NCBI RefSeq assembly: GCF_022539665.2
Contig: NC_081331.1
Span: 682,001 to 746,000, forward strand
Direction of reading: 5' to 3'
Length of the DNA stretch: 64,000 bases
DNA from: Daphnia carinata
Lineage: Eukaryota > Arthropoda > Branchiopoda > Diplostraca > Daphniidae
Below are positions 35,799 to 46,800 of this stretch, one piece after another (the stretch's first letter is position 1; every line of letters begins with the position of its first letter). The position numbers and the translations under genes are program-made. A model generated the notes under the pieces. It did no database searches, was not told the DNA's origin, and was given only the letters and a program-made list of their open reading frames with translations.

Positions 35799-36584
35799 TT
35801 ACTCTTTCTCACTTCCTACAAAATTCAAGGACGCAGAATTAATGCAGAAGCGTTCTCCAGTGGGCCTTGGCCCATCATCAAACACATGTCCTAAATGTGC
35901 CTTACACTGCATATTTAAAGCCAAGTTGAATAACAAGTGAGATAATTTTACTTTTAAATTAGTACTCACATTTCTGCACACCACTTCCACCCTCATCATT
36001 CCATGACTGGTATCTGGGATACGTTCTACACTCTCCATTGATTGAGATACTTCTAGAGTTTTGTAGAAGGATGGCCATCCAGAACCCGAATCATATTTGG
36101 TGTCTGAACTACAATATATACAACACTGCATCAATTATATAACATATTCAATGTAACAGAACATACCTAAAGAGTGGACTATCACAACAGACACATGTAT
36201 AAGTTCCTTTTTCGTGATGATCATAAAAATTGCCCGTGAAAGCCTAGGCACATTTGATAATCAATTGAGTGATTGAAACATGGAAAGGACAATTCATACC
36301 ATTTCTGTGCCTCTTTCCTGGGTCACTTTAAATTGCTGGGGTGTCAGTTTTTTCTGCAAATCCTGACAAGAGCCTTTGCTTTGGCAAGACATTCTGGTTA
36401 TATCTACAAAGTTTGAAATAATTATTCTGTTTGTTTCATCAGTTGCAAAATCACAAGACTACTTACACCCTGAAGGAATTGGTAGGAGTAATTTTGCACT
36501 GCGTCCACGCGTTACCTGCCACGTAATGTTACAAAGTTCTTTTTGGCTGTATTTAACAGCCCTCGTAACTGCTTGGAAAAACAT
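35799..36584 (-). CDS. MsrB: Methionine-R-sulfoxide reductase B (gene 2, likely mitochondrial)
   Basis: Paralogue of gene 1 with the same intron positions in the catalytic part. Exons: 36584-36467, 36403-36300, 36243-36167, 36108-35970, 35906-35799; 181 aa. The extra first exon joins in phase and supplies an Arg/Lys/Gln-rich, acid-poor start ([17 protein letters not shown] ... PIPSGYITR) typical of a mitochondrial presequence. The core then begins at [12 protein letters not shown]. Conserved blocks are [41 protein letters not shown] and GERFCINS with the catalytic Cys; zinc pairs are CVCC and CRNC. Initiation at the internal Met would give a cytosolic form. The start codon lies about 215 bases past the RpL3 stop on the same strand, so its promoter must overlap the RpL3 3' UTR. 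Confidence 0.92.
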
Positions 36585-36799
36585 CTAGTGACAAAAGATA
36601 GGAGTTATGCAACCCGGTTGTGACTTCACTTGTCTTCGATGCAACGATGCCAATTATTCTATTGGACGATCGCGCAGATAAGTTCTAAAAACGCGAGGAA
36701 ATCTTTTCTTTAGTAAGAAACTATGAGTCGTGAAGCAATGTCCAATGTATTCAACAGTTGTAAAATAGTCGATACACATCGAGATATGCCTTGCAAAGC

Positions 36800-39301
36800 T
36801 TAAGCTTTGGCGGGAGCCGCAGGAGTTGCAGCTGCAGCAACCGGCGTCTTCGACTTCTTTGTAGGACCCATGAACTGGGCTTTGTCGGCCGGAGTTTGGA
36901 ATCGACCGTGACCGAACTTGGACGAGGTATCGATGAACTTCAATTCGATCTTCTCCAAGGCAACACGTTTGGCGCTGGTAACCAAAGCCTGAAGAACAAA
37001 CCAAGAACTGTTAACTCTAACCTTGTTGAATTTTCTACTGGTTATTTTTCTAAGTTGCCTCAGTCCTATCATTAAATTTCACGCGGTTCTCATACAATAA
37101 ATTGGCTCTATTGTTTATCATCATCGGCGCTAAGATAAAAGTAGACCAGAAGATAGCTCACCTTACGAAGAGTGATGACACGCTTCTTGGGTCCCATGCA
37201 GCATCCCTTGATCATAACAAAGTCATTGTTGACTTCACCATAGTGGGGGAAACCGCCCATAGGAGTGATCGATTTGTCTGTCAGATCATACTCAGTCGAG
37301 GCATTGTTCTTGATGACCTGTAATTGCAACAAAATTTTAATATGGTAAAATTTAAAAAAAAAAAAACTAGTTGCTGGAGCGGTGTAGCTAACCGAGGTAA
37401 TCCACCGAAGCATTTCAATTACTACGGTAGAGCATAAATGGTCAGAACCTTTACTTTACGAGGACCTCTAGCACCGGAATGCTATGCATGGACATACCGG
37501 TGACTCTGAGGCTCGAACACTAAAAGAAACCAACGTACCTTTCCCTTGCGGGTGTGGATACCCTTGCCGATACGGTAGATTTTTTTGTTCATCTCCGTAC
37601 GATGATGGTAACCCTTCTGACCAGCGCGAGCAACTGTGTACTGGACACGGGACGGATGCCACGCACCGATACAAGCGACCTTACGGAGACCCTTGTGGGT
37701 CTTGCGTGGAAGCTTACGAGTGTGCCAACGAGAAGTCACACCTGAAGTACAAAAATATTACTGAAGATAATGAAATAACACATTTTGCTACGTAATGGCC
37801 GTGAACGATCAAAAGGAAGGCAACTTGATTTCAACATGGTACTCTGACAATGCTATTTAAGCAGTTCTCATCATCTCAAACAAAACAAATGTTTCAATAT
37901 TTAGCAAATAATTACCCTTGAATCCTTTGCCCTTGGTTACACCAATAACGTCAATCATCTCATCCTGAGCGAAGACGGACGTGATGGGAACGGTCTTCTC
38001 CAAGTGCTGACGAGCCCAATCAACCTTTTGAGGGATAGTACCTCCGTTGAGTTGGATTTCCATGATGTGGGACTTCTTTTGACGTTGACGAAGAAGTTTC
38101 ATCTAAAACAAATAGATTTTTTAAAACAGCTCATTCGACATTTCTTGAACAATTTCGTACCTGAGTGTGAGCGATGACGCGGATAACTTTGCAGTAACGC
38201 TTCATAGCCTTCAAATCCTTCTCAATCACTTTCTTGCCCAAATCATCTTGCCACTTCTTTGAGGCCTTGGTGAATGCCTTCTTTTTAGATTTGTACCTTG
38301 ATAGTAAACAATCATTGTAAAGAGAATCACATGGGGACAAGCCTCATCAGTCAAACTGAGAGGAGACTAGGAACCCATTTAGATCCAAAGCTCATGGACA
38401 CGCAGCCAGAGGAGCTAAAGAATTAATGAGCATTTTTTTAAATGAAAAGGAAATAAGAAAGGCCATCAGATCGCCCTAGTTCAAGCATAGTTTGTCTTCA
38501 AGCTTAATGATAAGCTCAGGAACCATTTTGAATCATCACATGACCCTCCTTACACCTTCTAAGAAATTCATGTACCAGTTCTTGTAGAAGCGACGACGGC
38601 AGTCTTCACCAATGTGCTCAGCCCAGACGGTCCTCAAAGCACGAAGACCCTTTGGAGTAGCAACATATCCAACAATGCCCACAATAACCATGGGGGGTGT
38701 TTCCAGGATGGTGACAGCCTCAACGACTTCCTTCTTGTTGACCTCTGTAGAAAGAATCATTTGTTAAATTTGAAAATGTGAATGCAAGGTAACGCAGAGC
38801 AGGAGAAAAACTAAGAGACAACGTACTAGATCCTGGCTTGTCGCATTCACGAACAATGTGGGTCATGCCAGCCTTGTAACTCAAGAAAGCTGTCAAGTGG
38901 ATTGGTTTCTTAGGATCATCGCGGGGGAAAGACTTCACGCGACCACGATGACGACGGGCACGCTTCTTGGGGTAGAACCCCATAGAGCCATGACGGGGCG
39001 CGCTAAATTTCCGGTGAGACTAATGAAAAAACAAATTCTTAGGTAAGGTTTTCTAACAGACGAGTGCATGGTCGAGGAAAATGCACGTTAAGACAATGTA
39101 ATGGAATGGATGTTGCTACTCAGAAAGGTTCTGCAAAGTAATCAAATGGACGAATGCTTTTTAAAACTTCTAAGTTGTTTAATATTAAAAAGAACCTTCT
39201 CAATCACAATATAGACATTTTGACGTATTTAGAATAACCATTAGTCCGATGTTTGGAGATGAAACATGGAAAAATACTTTTTAAAACACGCAACTCACCA
39301 T
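36800..39301 (-). CDS. RpL3: 60S ribosomal protein L3 (uL3)
   Basis: Core protein of the large subunit near the peptidyl-transferase centre. Eight exons: 39301-39299 (only the ATG), 39019-38827, 38744-38576, 38296-38161, 38102-37916, 37741-37539, 37317-37162, 36988-36800; 411 aa, in phase throughout. Near-complete match to uL3: [59 protein letters not shown], the W-finger/[25 protein letters not shown] region, and KFGHGRFQT. The tail is Ala/Pro-rich. An intron directly after the ATG, a pyrimidine-rich start (CTTTTCC) and a TATA box are usual for ribosomal protein genes. Three introns carry snoRNA candidates (37055-37130, 37380-37515, 38461-38545). Confidence 0.97.
37055..37130 (-). ncRNA. C/D box snoRNA candidate in RpL3 intron 7 (28S guide)
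   Basis: On the minus strand a C box ATGATGA (37124-37118) and a D box CTGA (37063-37060) are 65 nt apart end to end, flanked by GCC(G)/GGC that can form a short terminal stem. The 10 nt directly upstream of the D box, AATGATAGGA, are complementary to TCCTATCATT, which I recall as part of the conserved 28S stretch CTCTTCCTATCATTGTGAAG. By the D+5 rule the target would be the A in UCCUA. The stem is weak; the antisense match is the stronger evidence. Confidence 0.6.
37380..37515 (-). ncRNA. H/ACA box snoRNA candidate in RpL3 intron 6
   Basis: 136 nt on the minus strand with the canonical hairpin-hinge-hairpin-tail layout. Hairpin 1: outer stem CGAGCCTC with GAGG(tc)CTCG and inner stem CACCGG/CCGGTG. 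The H box AAAGTA (ANANNA) is at 37457-37452, exactly 14 nt after the inner stem. Hairpin 2: outer CTGACC/GGTTAG, an internal loop, and inner CTACCG/CGGTGG. ACA is at 37385-37383, 16 nt after the inner stem and 3 nt from the end. Both spacings fit the 14-16 nt pseudouridylation rule. The second pocket's ATTACC is complementary to GGUAAU of 18S GCGGUAAUUCCAGC, but the other arm does not fit cleanly, so no target is assigned. Confidence 0.7.
38461..38545 (-). ncRNA. C/D box snoRNA candidate in RpL3 intron 3 (18S guide)
   Basis: On the minus strand a C box GTGATGA (38539-38533) and a D box CTGA (38469-38466) are 74 nt apart end to end. Flanking GGTCA and TGGCC form a 5-bp terminal stem (one G-U), the expected kink-turn platform; an internal CTGA could be D'. 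Two nucleotides above the D box is GAACTAGGGCG, an 11-nt perfect complement to CGCCCTAGTTC of the conserved 18S stretch AGATACCGCCCTAGTTCTAAC (recalled). The D+5 position pairs with a C in that stretch. Host-gene setting, size and boxes all agree. Confidence 0.75.
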
Positions 39302-39320
39302 GCTGTCAGACGCCGGAAAA

Positions 39321-39365
39321 GATCGGAATACAGGAATTAAGAACGGTGACGAAGGAGTATATATA
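39321..39365 (-). promoter_or_regulatory. RpL3 core promoter: TATA-like box and TOP-type start
   Basis: Minus-strand TATATATA at 39365-39358 lies about 40 bases upstream of a pyrimidine tract beginning at C39321 (CTTTTCC), a candidate 5'-terminal oligopyrimidine start used for translational control of ribosomal protein mRNAs. The start codon follows 20 bases later. Confidence 0.5.
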
Positions 39366-39901
39366 GCTTTACGGCAAGAGCTCAACCTGGTTGCCAGATA
39401 AATTTTGATGTACCTTATGCGCAATTTAGAATCAAAAAGAAAGTCAGAAATTCAAAAACAGGACAAATGAACAATTGAAGAACAACCTAAATTATTAAAA
39501 ACACCAAAAAAATTTAAACCATTCTAAAGAAGCTTGAGATACAATTAATTATGCTTAAACCGAAAAAGACGCACACCACGCACTGGGCGCATATTTGAAT
39601 ATTTCTGTTTTTTATTTCACAACTTCGAGCTCATAATACAAATATCATAATACTGAATATTTAATGTATTGTTGGCGTATTGTGAATATATTTCTAATAT
39701 TTATTTTACGTGTTTTCCTTTTTATTTTCACCAACCATAAATCCGTAATCCAAGGTATTAAAACCTGGCAAACTAGCACGGAAAGTGATGGCCGACTTGT
39801 AGTCGTCTGTCACAAAAACTAAGGAATAATAGGGTTATAGCTTTGACAACAATTCATAAATATATCGTTATTGTTTCGCTATTAACCAATCTTAAGCAGA
39901 A
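39366..39901. other. Divergent promoter region, RpL3 (-) / NDUFB10 (+)
   Basis: About 600 bp separates the two head-to-head start codons. It is AT-rich with no exon; NDUFB10 regulatory sequence must lie here. No specific motif is claimed. Confidence 0.5.
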
Positions 39902-40663
39902 ATGGAAGATCCTCCATCATTAAACGGGAATAGCAATTCTTTCGTGGAATTTATGAAAGCAGTGTATCGCACTGTCGATCGTCCAGTTACCTGGTTCAGA
40001 GGTAAGATTAAAATAAAGGAAATAATAATCCTTAATGACTTAATTTTGTTAACAGCTATCTATTTTTTTCACCAGAAACGGTTGTTGTACCTAACCGCCC
40101 TGATCATGTCTATTATCATCAAAAGTTTCGACGAGTCCCCACTATTGATGAATGCTACACAGATGATATGGTGTGCCGCTTTGAGGCCCAACAGCAATTC
40201 AACCGTGACAAGTATGTTCAAATATTTATAACACATACATCAAACTGATAAATTTGAAATGCAGGTTAGTGGATGGTGAAATTGTGCAGCTTGTGCGTCA
40301 GCGCTACAAGGAGTAAGCTGAAAAGTTTAACTTTACAAACTAATTTGATGCTTTACTTTGGGGTATTTAACACATATCTGCTTGTGTAGGTGTCTCATCA
40401 GTGAGCAACCAGATCACACAAGAAAATGTGCTAAACTGCTGGCTGACTTTGAAAAAGTTTCTGAAAATTTCTGCATGAAGTGTGAGTATTTGCTCAGACA
40501 CACTCATCTTTTTCCCTTATTCAGTTTTATTTCGTATTTAGATGCGGACCTCGGCCCCTTCAACAATGTCAAGGATGCCTACATGAAGCAAAAACACCGC
40601 ATGTTGTGGGAGAGGAGGCACGGAAAAGTTGGCACCGGCATGAAGAATCAAGATGGCCTTTAA
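39902..40663 (+). CDS. NDUFB10: NADH dehydrogenase 1 beta subcomplex subunit 10 (PDSW)
   Basis: Accessory subunit of mitochondrial complex I on the intermembrane-space side. Five exons: 39902-40001, 40076-40211, 40265-40312, 40390-40481, 40542-40663; 165 aa, phases consistent. Family features in order: FVEFMKAVYRTVDRPVTWFR, YYHQKFRRVPTIDECY, a CX6C pair (ECYTDDMVC), QFNRDKLVDGEIVQLVRQR, a CX11C pair (ECLISEQPDHTRKC), and YADLGPFNNVKDAYMKQKHRML. The two cysteine pairs match those that form disulfides in NDUFB10. No cleavable presequence is evident, as expected. It is convergent with the stargazin-like gene, whose stop codon is about 210 bp away. Confidence 0.94.
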
Positions 40664-40804
40664 ACAAAAGATGGCTCTCCGTTCAATTGTTGGATAGCTA
40701 TATCTGTGTAATGGTCGCAATGTAAACAAAATAGAATGAGGAACTACATAGACGGTTAACTGAAGTAGTAAAGCTTTTGAAACAACTTATTTTATTAATA
40801 TCCG

Positions 40805-40810
40805 TTTATT
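40805..40810 (-). terminator. Poly(A) signal AATAAA (stargazin-like gene)
   Basis: Minus-strand AATAAA about 66 bases after the stop codon at 40876, in the narrow gap to convergent NDUFB10. Confidence 0.5.
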
Positions 40811-40875
40811 GATTGAAGACAAATCATACACAATATACACTCAGGATGGGAGACAATGTCAAAACGGTTAATGTG

Positions 40876-43800
40876 TCACAATGGAGTTTGCTGATAAACG
40901 CTCGTCAGATCTCCAGCGAAGGCGACTTTGCGTGGCATAGTCGACGCTCTGTGAATACCAGCGACGTGTTTACTAGCTTCGCGCATCTTTGGCCTGTGAC
41001 ATGTGGCGTAGTGAATTTGGCAAGTGCAGTCTCGCCCTTGTTGCATAGTAGCATCGCATTCCGTGTTGTTAATATGCATGGGACTGGGCCTGTTTCCCGC
41101 GCCGGCAGCAAGAAACGGCGGTACATCCGGATCTCGATCAAATTCTTCGTGGAGAACAGATCGGCCATGCCCCATAGTCAGCAAATCGCAATAGGGCACG
41201 TGCATCTACAATTAAAAACAGAATAAAGAGATTGCTGTTTAAAACTCGGTTTCTATGACATTCCCGAAAAATCCGGACTTACAATACGTTCTTGAATCTA
41301 AACTAGTTTCTATTTGTTCTCTTCTTTTTTTTTTCCAGACAATTATAATCCATATCGGACACGAAAGACGGAAAACAATAAAAATAAAAAGAGCGAATGG
41401 AACAGTGTATTTATTCGAATCCCCCTCCCCCCCACCCCCCGGAGAAGGCTGTCACAGCTTTTATTGTTTTGATGCGCTTAAAATACTGAGCTCCGTTTTG
41501 GTTTCTTTTTTTTTCTTTTCTCGACCGCTTGCTGCCCCCCCCCTTATGTCTTCAATTTCTTCTTCGTCTTCGAAAATAAGGACAACAGAAACGAGTTGGT
41601 TAAACTGACGAGTGCCACAAGACTCTATTTTGAGTCTACCAAATCGTGCAAGCTCTACATAAGCACAAAGACTGGTAGTAAATAGGAGAAGGGATTTACT
41701 CTAAAACCCCATTCACAGTCATTTGCGTTTGGCGGGGGGGGGGGGGAGGAACGTGGGAGGGTAATAAATTCCCCAGCAAATATCGCGAGCGCATGCAGCT
41801 GCACTTGTGAGATGACAGAAGATGGACGTAAAAAGAAATAAAGATCGGGCAGCAACTATCTATTTTTAAAAGGCTCTCCAAACCGATCTAGTTGCAGCAA
41901 ACTAAAATTCGGCGGTTCATATTTGATACGAGCAAGTGTGACATCATTTAGACGTATACATTTCATTTTTCTCGCGAAAAGATTCAAACTTTTGCGGAAT
42001 CAAAAGCGGCCCACGACAAATACCATGCCATCCAGCCGATCTATAGATTACGAGTGCTGCTCTCGGTACTAATACAACTAGCAGTGTTCAAACTATAATA
42101 TTTAGACTGTATGCATACACCCATACGCACTGTACATTTAGAGAGGAAGTAAAGACCTCTGTTTGATGCTTAGTGTGTGGAAAAGCAAGTTTCCGGGAAT
42201 TGTTGTCGGAGACGACAGCTGTCGTAGAGACTCGTAAATAATGAGACACACCGCGTAGAAAAGACAGTCCACCCCCAGTTCCCTGGCTAACGATTCGTGA
42301 CGATCGTATCCCCCCGCCCGTCCCTTAACGTAAGCAAGAACTCCCAGCGCCGTGCAATATCACGAGCAATTCACGAAAAAGAAAAGGTTAACTCACATGC
42401 AAGTTGAAAGAGCTCCAAGAACACAGACGGTAATTTTCTTTTTTCTCAATCAGAAACACTTTCAACGCAAATAGGAAAAGGCAAAAAAAAAAAAAAAAAA
42501 AAAAAAAAAAGAAAAGAAAAAGGGCTTAGATACAAACAAAAATCCTTTGCAGCTATAGAACACACTCAACGCCTCTTGTCTATCACTTGCTGGTAGGAAA
42601 TCTTGTTCTCTTTGATTTGTTCTTTACATCGAAGACTGTTGGAGCTGAAAAGATATAGAAAAAGGGGGAAAAGAGATCAATAGAGAAGAAAGCAACGAAT
42701 CGGAAGCTACAAAAATATAGACGGGAAAGGCAGGGCCGGCAATCACAGCAATGGCTTCGGGAGTTTCTTTTTTTTTTTTTTTTTCTTCGTCTTTGTCAAT
42801 CAAAAGCGAAACGAGAGGGAAGAAAATACGATTAGATGTTGGCATTACAGGCGCACGAAGAGTGGGCGCGGCGGCTCAGTAATTGGAAAACGAGACATGG
42901 GAGAAAAGAGAGAAACCTTTGATGGGGAAAAAAGAGCCTTGATCATCTGCTGGCGTATTTTCAATTATCGGCTGAATATACAGAGACGACGAAGTCACTC
43001 ATGAGCGTTATGCTTTTATCAATGCAAACATTCAAATGCCCGTCAATCGTTCCGCTTGAACTCGCCCACTTTGCCCCTTTTCCAGAACGAACACAAAACA
43101 CAAAAAAAAAAAAAACTTCATTTTCAACTACACCCACCTGTTTGAATTTCTTTGAACGATTAACATTCCGCCACAATGTTTCAAATGATCCAATTCCTTA
43201 CGCTAACGATTTAGAAAAAGATTGAAAACATACTTGTTGGTTGTGATGGTGCGTGACGTCAGCGATGGCTGAAGACGTCGGACTGGGAGCTTCGATCGAA
43301 CGCTTTTCCATCATCATTAGAAGCGAAGCGGAAGAGAGCGGTGAAGTTTGGATGCCGATTTCTTTGCTAGAAGAGGATCCGCCGGATGACGGGCCTGCGT
43401 TGGTTGTCATCAGCAATTTAGCGGATGAAATGGCTGCGGCTTCCGCTGCCGCTCTAGTCCGACTGGCCCATTTGAATATGTGCGTGTGCAAAATGATGTA
43501 AACGGCGGCGGCTAATTCGGAGGCGACGAACGCGGCCAGCGCTGCGTAAAATGACCAACCGTAGCGGAAGGATGGAACCAACGCGGCGGAGACGAGTCCG
43601 CTACTTGCGGCTGATTGTCCTGCCGTCGTCGTCGCAATCGTGGCGGTCAATAAGCTCCTGCTGTCCGAGTACAAAGCACTTCCAGCAGCTGGTCCAGCTG
43701 CTGCTTCTCCTCCGTTATAGGAACGCTGAGATAAAGAGACGGATGGCCACCCAACCGAGTGGCGCGATGATCGCAGCGAAGGCAGGCTGAACTCCTCGTG

Positions 43801-46800
43801 CAGGACGGACACGAAGATGATCAATCCGCTCCCGAGAGACAAGCCTAATCATTTACAAAGACAATAAAAAAAAAAAATACGGCCATATTTTTTTAGATTG
43901 CCATGAGATGAAATTACACAATGTGGATAATATGGAGGTGGACGTGTGCGCGTCTACATGCGCAAGACTGAGGGAGTAAATGATTAGACAGGGAGAGGAG
44001 AGCAATCTCCCGATGCATAGGGGTTTACTGTCATAGAAACAAATGCTCGTGCAGTTAAGTGTCCATTCTGCACGCGTTCGCAACGAACGAGACTTGCGAT
44101 AACAAAGGCGATTCATTATCATCCATGAACTATACGTTATAGCTTTAAAAGTGATGTAAACTTGATGCCTATCGTTTTTTAAAAGCCAAATTTAGATTGA
44201 GTGGAACAACAAGAAAACGTGTTTCGTTTCACGTTTCTCTTAATATGAGACGGGTGTCACGCAACTCGATCACGACGTCAAGTTGTTGTGTATTTACTCG
44301 TCGCCCGATATTACATGCAAGTCTAAACACCAGCTGAAAACTAGGGGAGGGGCTTTATTTTTATTTTATTTTATTCTATTTTATTTATTTTTATTTTTTT
44401 AACAAAAGTAGGGCAGACACGCGACGCCGGTCAAAACACAAACATGCAGCAAAATGATTCAACCATCCGCGCCGAAAATGCACATCCAAGCGGGAACTCG
44501 ATCGATTTCAAACGAAACGACTTGAGCCACCATTTTTTTTTTTTTTAACTCTCTTTTGTTTTTTTTTTCTTTTTGAAATGGAACAGTTGAATTGAATCCC
44601 CCCCACCCTGGGGGGGGGGGGGGGACCCCAGAAAAATGTAGTCGAAATTTTTTTTTTTTATGGGCTTGTTTAGCCTTTTGGCGGGAGCGTTTGACGACGA
44701 TGATGCAACGAGCGGAAAGAGAAGAAGAAAAAGTTGAAGAAATAAAAGGAGGAAACTAGCTGGAAATAATAATAAAAAAAAAAAAAAAAAAAGGCAACGA
44801 CGTAAAACCCGAAAAAGGACGGGCGTACAACAACACATTACACACAGACATGCTATACTTGCGTTACGAGCGTCAATACAAAACGAGAAGATTTAGTTCC
44901 TACTTAAACACAAAAAAGGAATAATAAAACCGGAGGATCGAGTACACCCACGTTTTACGTTCCCTTTTTTTTTTTTAATGAGGCCGCGAGGGAGTGGCCG
45001 ACAAAAGATTTCCTACCCTGAAGATTAGGATTTTTTTTTTCTTTCATGAACATTTCCCCTATTTCTAAGCTACGCTATCTTTAGACACATTACAAAAAGG
45101 ATATTTTTTTTTTGCTTTCTGTTGTTGAACGAACGTTCGCATTGCCGTGCGCAATCGTCACGTGAACGAGTTTAAATATTAAAACTTAGATTTAGCACAT
45201 GCGTTGCATAACGCACAACGGCGGATTGCAATTGATTGTGGCATTGACACACACGCGCTGTTCCTTTTATTTGTGTCGCGCATTTCTCTTGTGTTTGCTT
45301 TTTTATTCAATTAGAGTGCAACAACCCACGGCTGTTTCTATATAAGAAGGAACAAAGATCAAGGACAAACTAACGCTGCGTGAGCAAAATGAAATTTCTT
45401 TCGTAACTCACAACGTCGTCATCGCCCACCGTCTGTAAGCAACTTAATGGAGAATGATAGGACAGCACCATGGCGCTACGTAACTGCTCTGCAAAGGGTG
45501 ACGTTAAAAGAAAAAGTCTGATGACATCAGAAAAATGGAAATCCTCTGCGGAAAATGTTGGTTTCATACTGAACGCGTCGTGCCCTTCTCGTTTATAACG
45601 CAATCTCTAAATGAATAATTGTTATTGATGAAACAGCAACAACCTGCCCTGTGCGCACCCCTTTTTATCGATGGATCGGATTGGCCTGGTTTGTATTTTT
45701 TTTTTTTTTTTCAAATATTTGTGACGGCGGATTTGAATCGATACATATTTCGTGCGATTGGGGAAGAGGTTTGGATTTTCTTAAGATTAATTATCGTACC
45801 TGCTAAAATGTGTAATGAGCTGCAAATCAGAGTTCGATCGGGACCGGTACAACGTCCTCCAATGGCGATGATGACAGCCACCAATCCAATGAAAGTGCCC
45901 AGCATAAAACAAGGTGTAGCGTACCTAATTTCAGGAGGAAAGATAAGACAAAAAAAAAAATAAATTCGATTAGCGAAAGGAGATTGTACAGGTCCCTGTC
46001 GGTCCATCCATCGGGTCCAATAGCTAATTAAAGCCATCGTCTTAGTTAAACAGATGTACGATGCATGGAACAATGTGAAATGAGGCCGAAAACGTGTGCC
46101 GTTAGCAGAATCCCTAAAATTATAAGCCAACTATTGTTAATTGAGTCTCTCCTGTACGTCCACTGGCAATGGGACGGACATGTGCAACCGCAACGCGTGT
46201 TTGACTAAATGAAGGTGGAGAAAGGAAAGAAGGAAATCGATTGTGATATTTATTAAGGTGACGCAAGCTTTCGGTTATCAGCCTTTGCCCGTTGGATTAC
46301 CAATGCACTGTTATCAACCTTGGATATTTTAGCTGTAATTAGCACGACATCCTTAATGACCAACGGCTGTTTCATTCACGCGTGACACACAAGAGATGAA
46401 TTCAAAATTGCAGAAATATTCATTTCGTATTTATATCTATCTATATATATATACAATGTCCGCGTTCCAATTACCTGAGTTTGTTGAGGAAATCAGGTGT
46501 GTATTCAACGTTCCTCCATAAGCGGAAGCTGAGGCCAGTCAATGGCCGCCAGTTGATGTATTCGAGCGGAGCGCACGGCAAATTCGGCAACACTGCAAAA
46601 TCATACAAAAAAAAAAAATTACAATCAAGGTTTACTTTACGCCCATCCAATTAATTTACTACATAAGAGTATGCAACGTGTGTTTCAGTTCTTTTGGTAG
46701 ATAGCAAACGATGACTTTTTGCATCTAGACGCAAAGAAAAGGCTTTCCGCACGGCCGCATTCATCTTCAATTAGACATCGCATTCGACAATGTAAAATTG

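Noticed and set aside
37742-37915. C/D snoRNA in RpL3 intron 5
   Set aside because: A C box ATGATGA is present, but no CTGA D box follows at suitable distance and no terminal stem forms.
39020-39298. H/ACA-like hairpin in RpL3 intron 1 (AGAAGGTTCT / AGAACCTTTCT)
   Set aside because: A stem exists and an ACA follows, but there is no second hairpin or hinge box, and the pocket spacing does not fit.
45412-45488. Constitutive exon of the stargazin-like gene
   Set aside because: Inclusion shifts the frame into a stop; direct joining of 45800 to 43844 restores conserved TM3. Kept only as a possible cassette exon.
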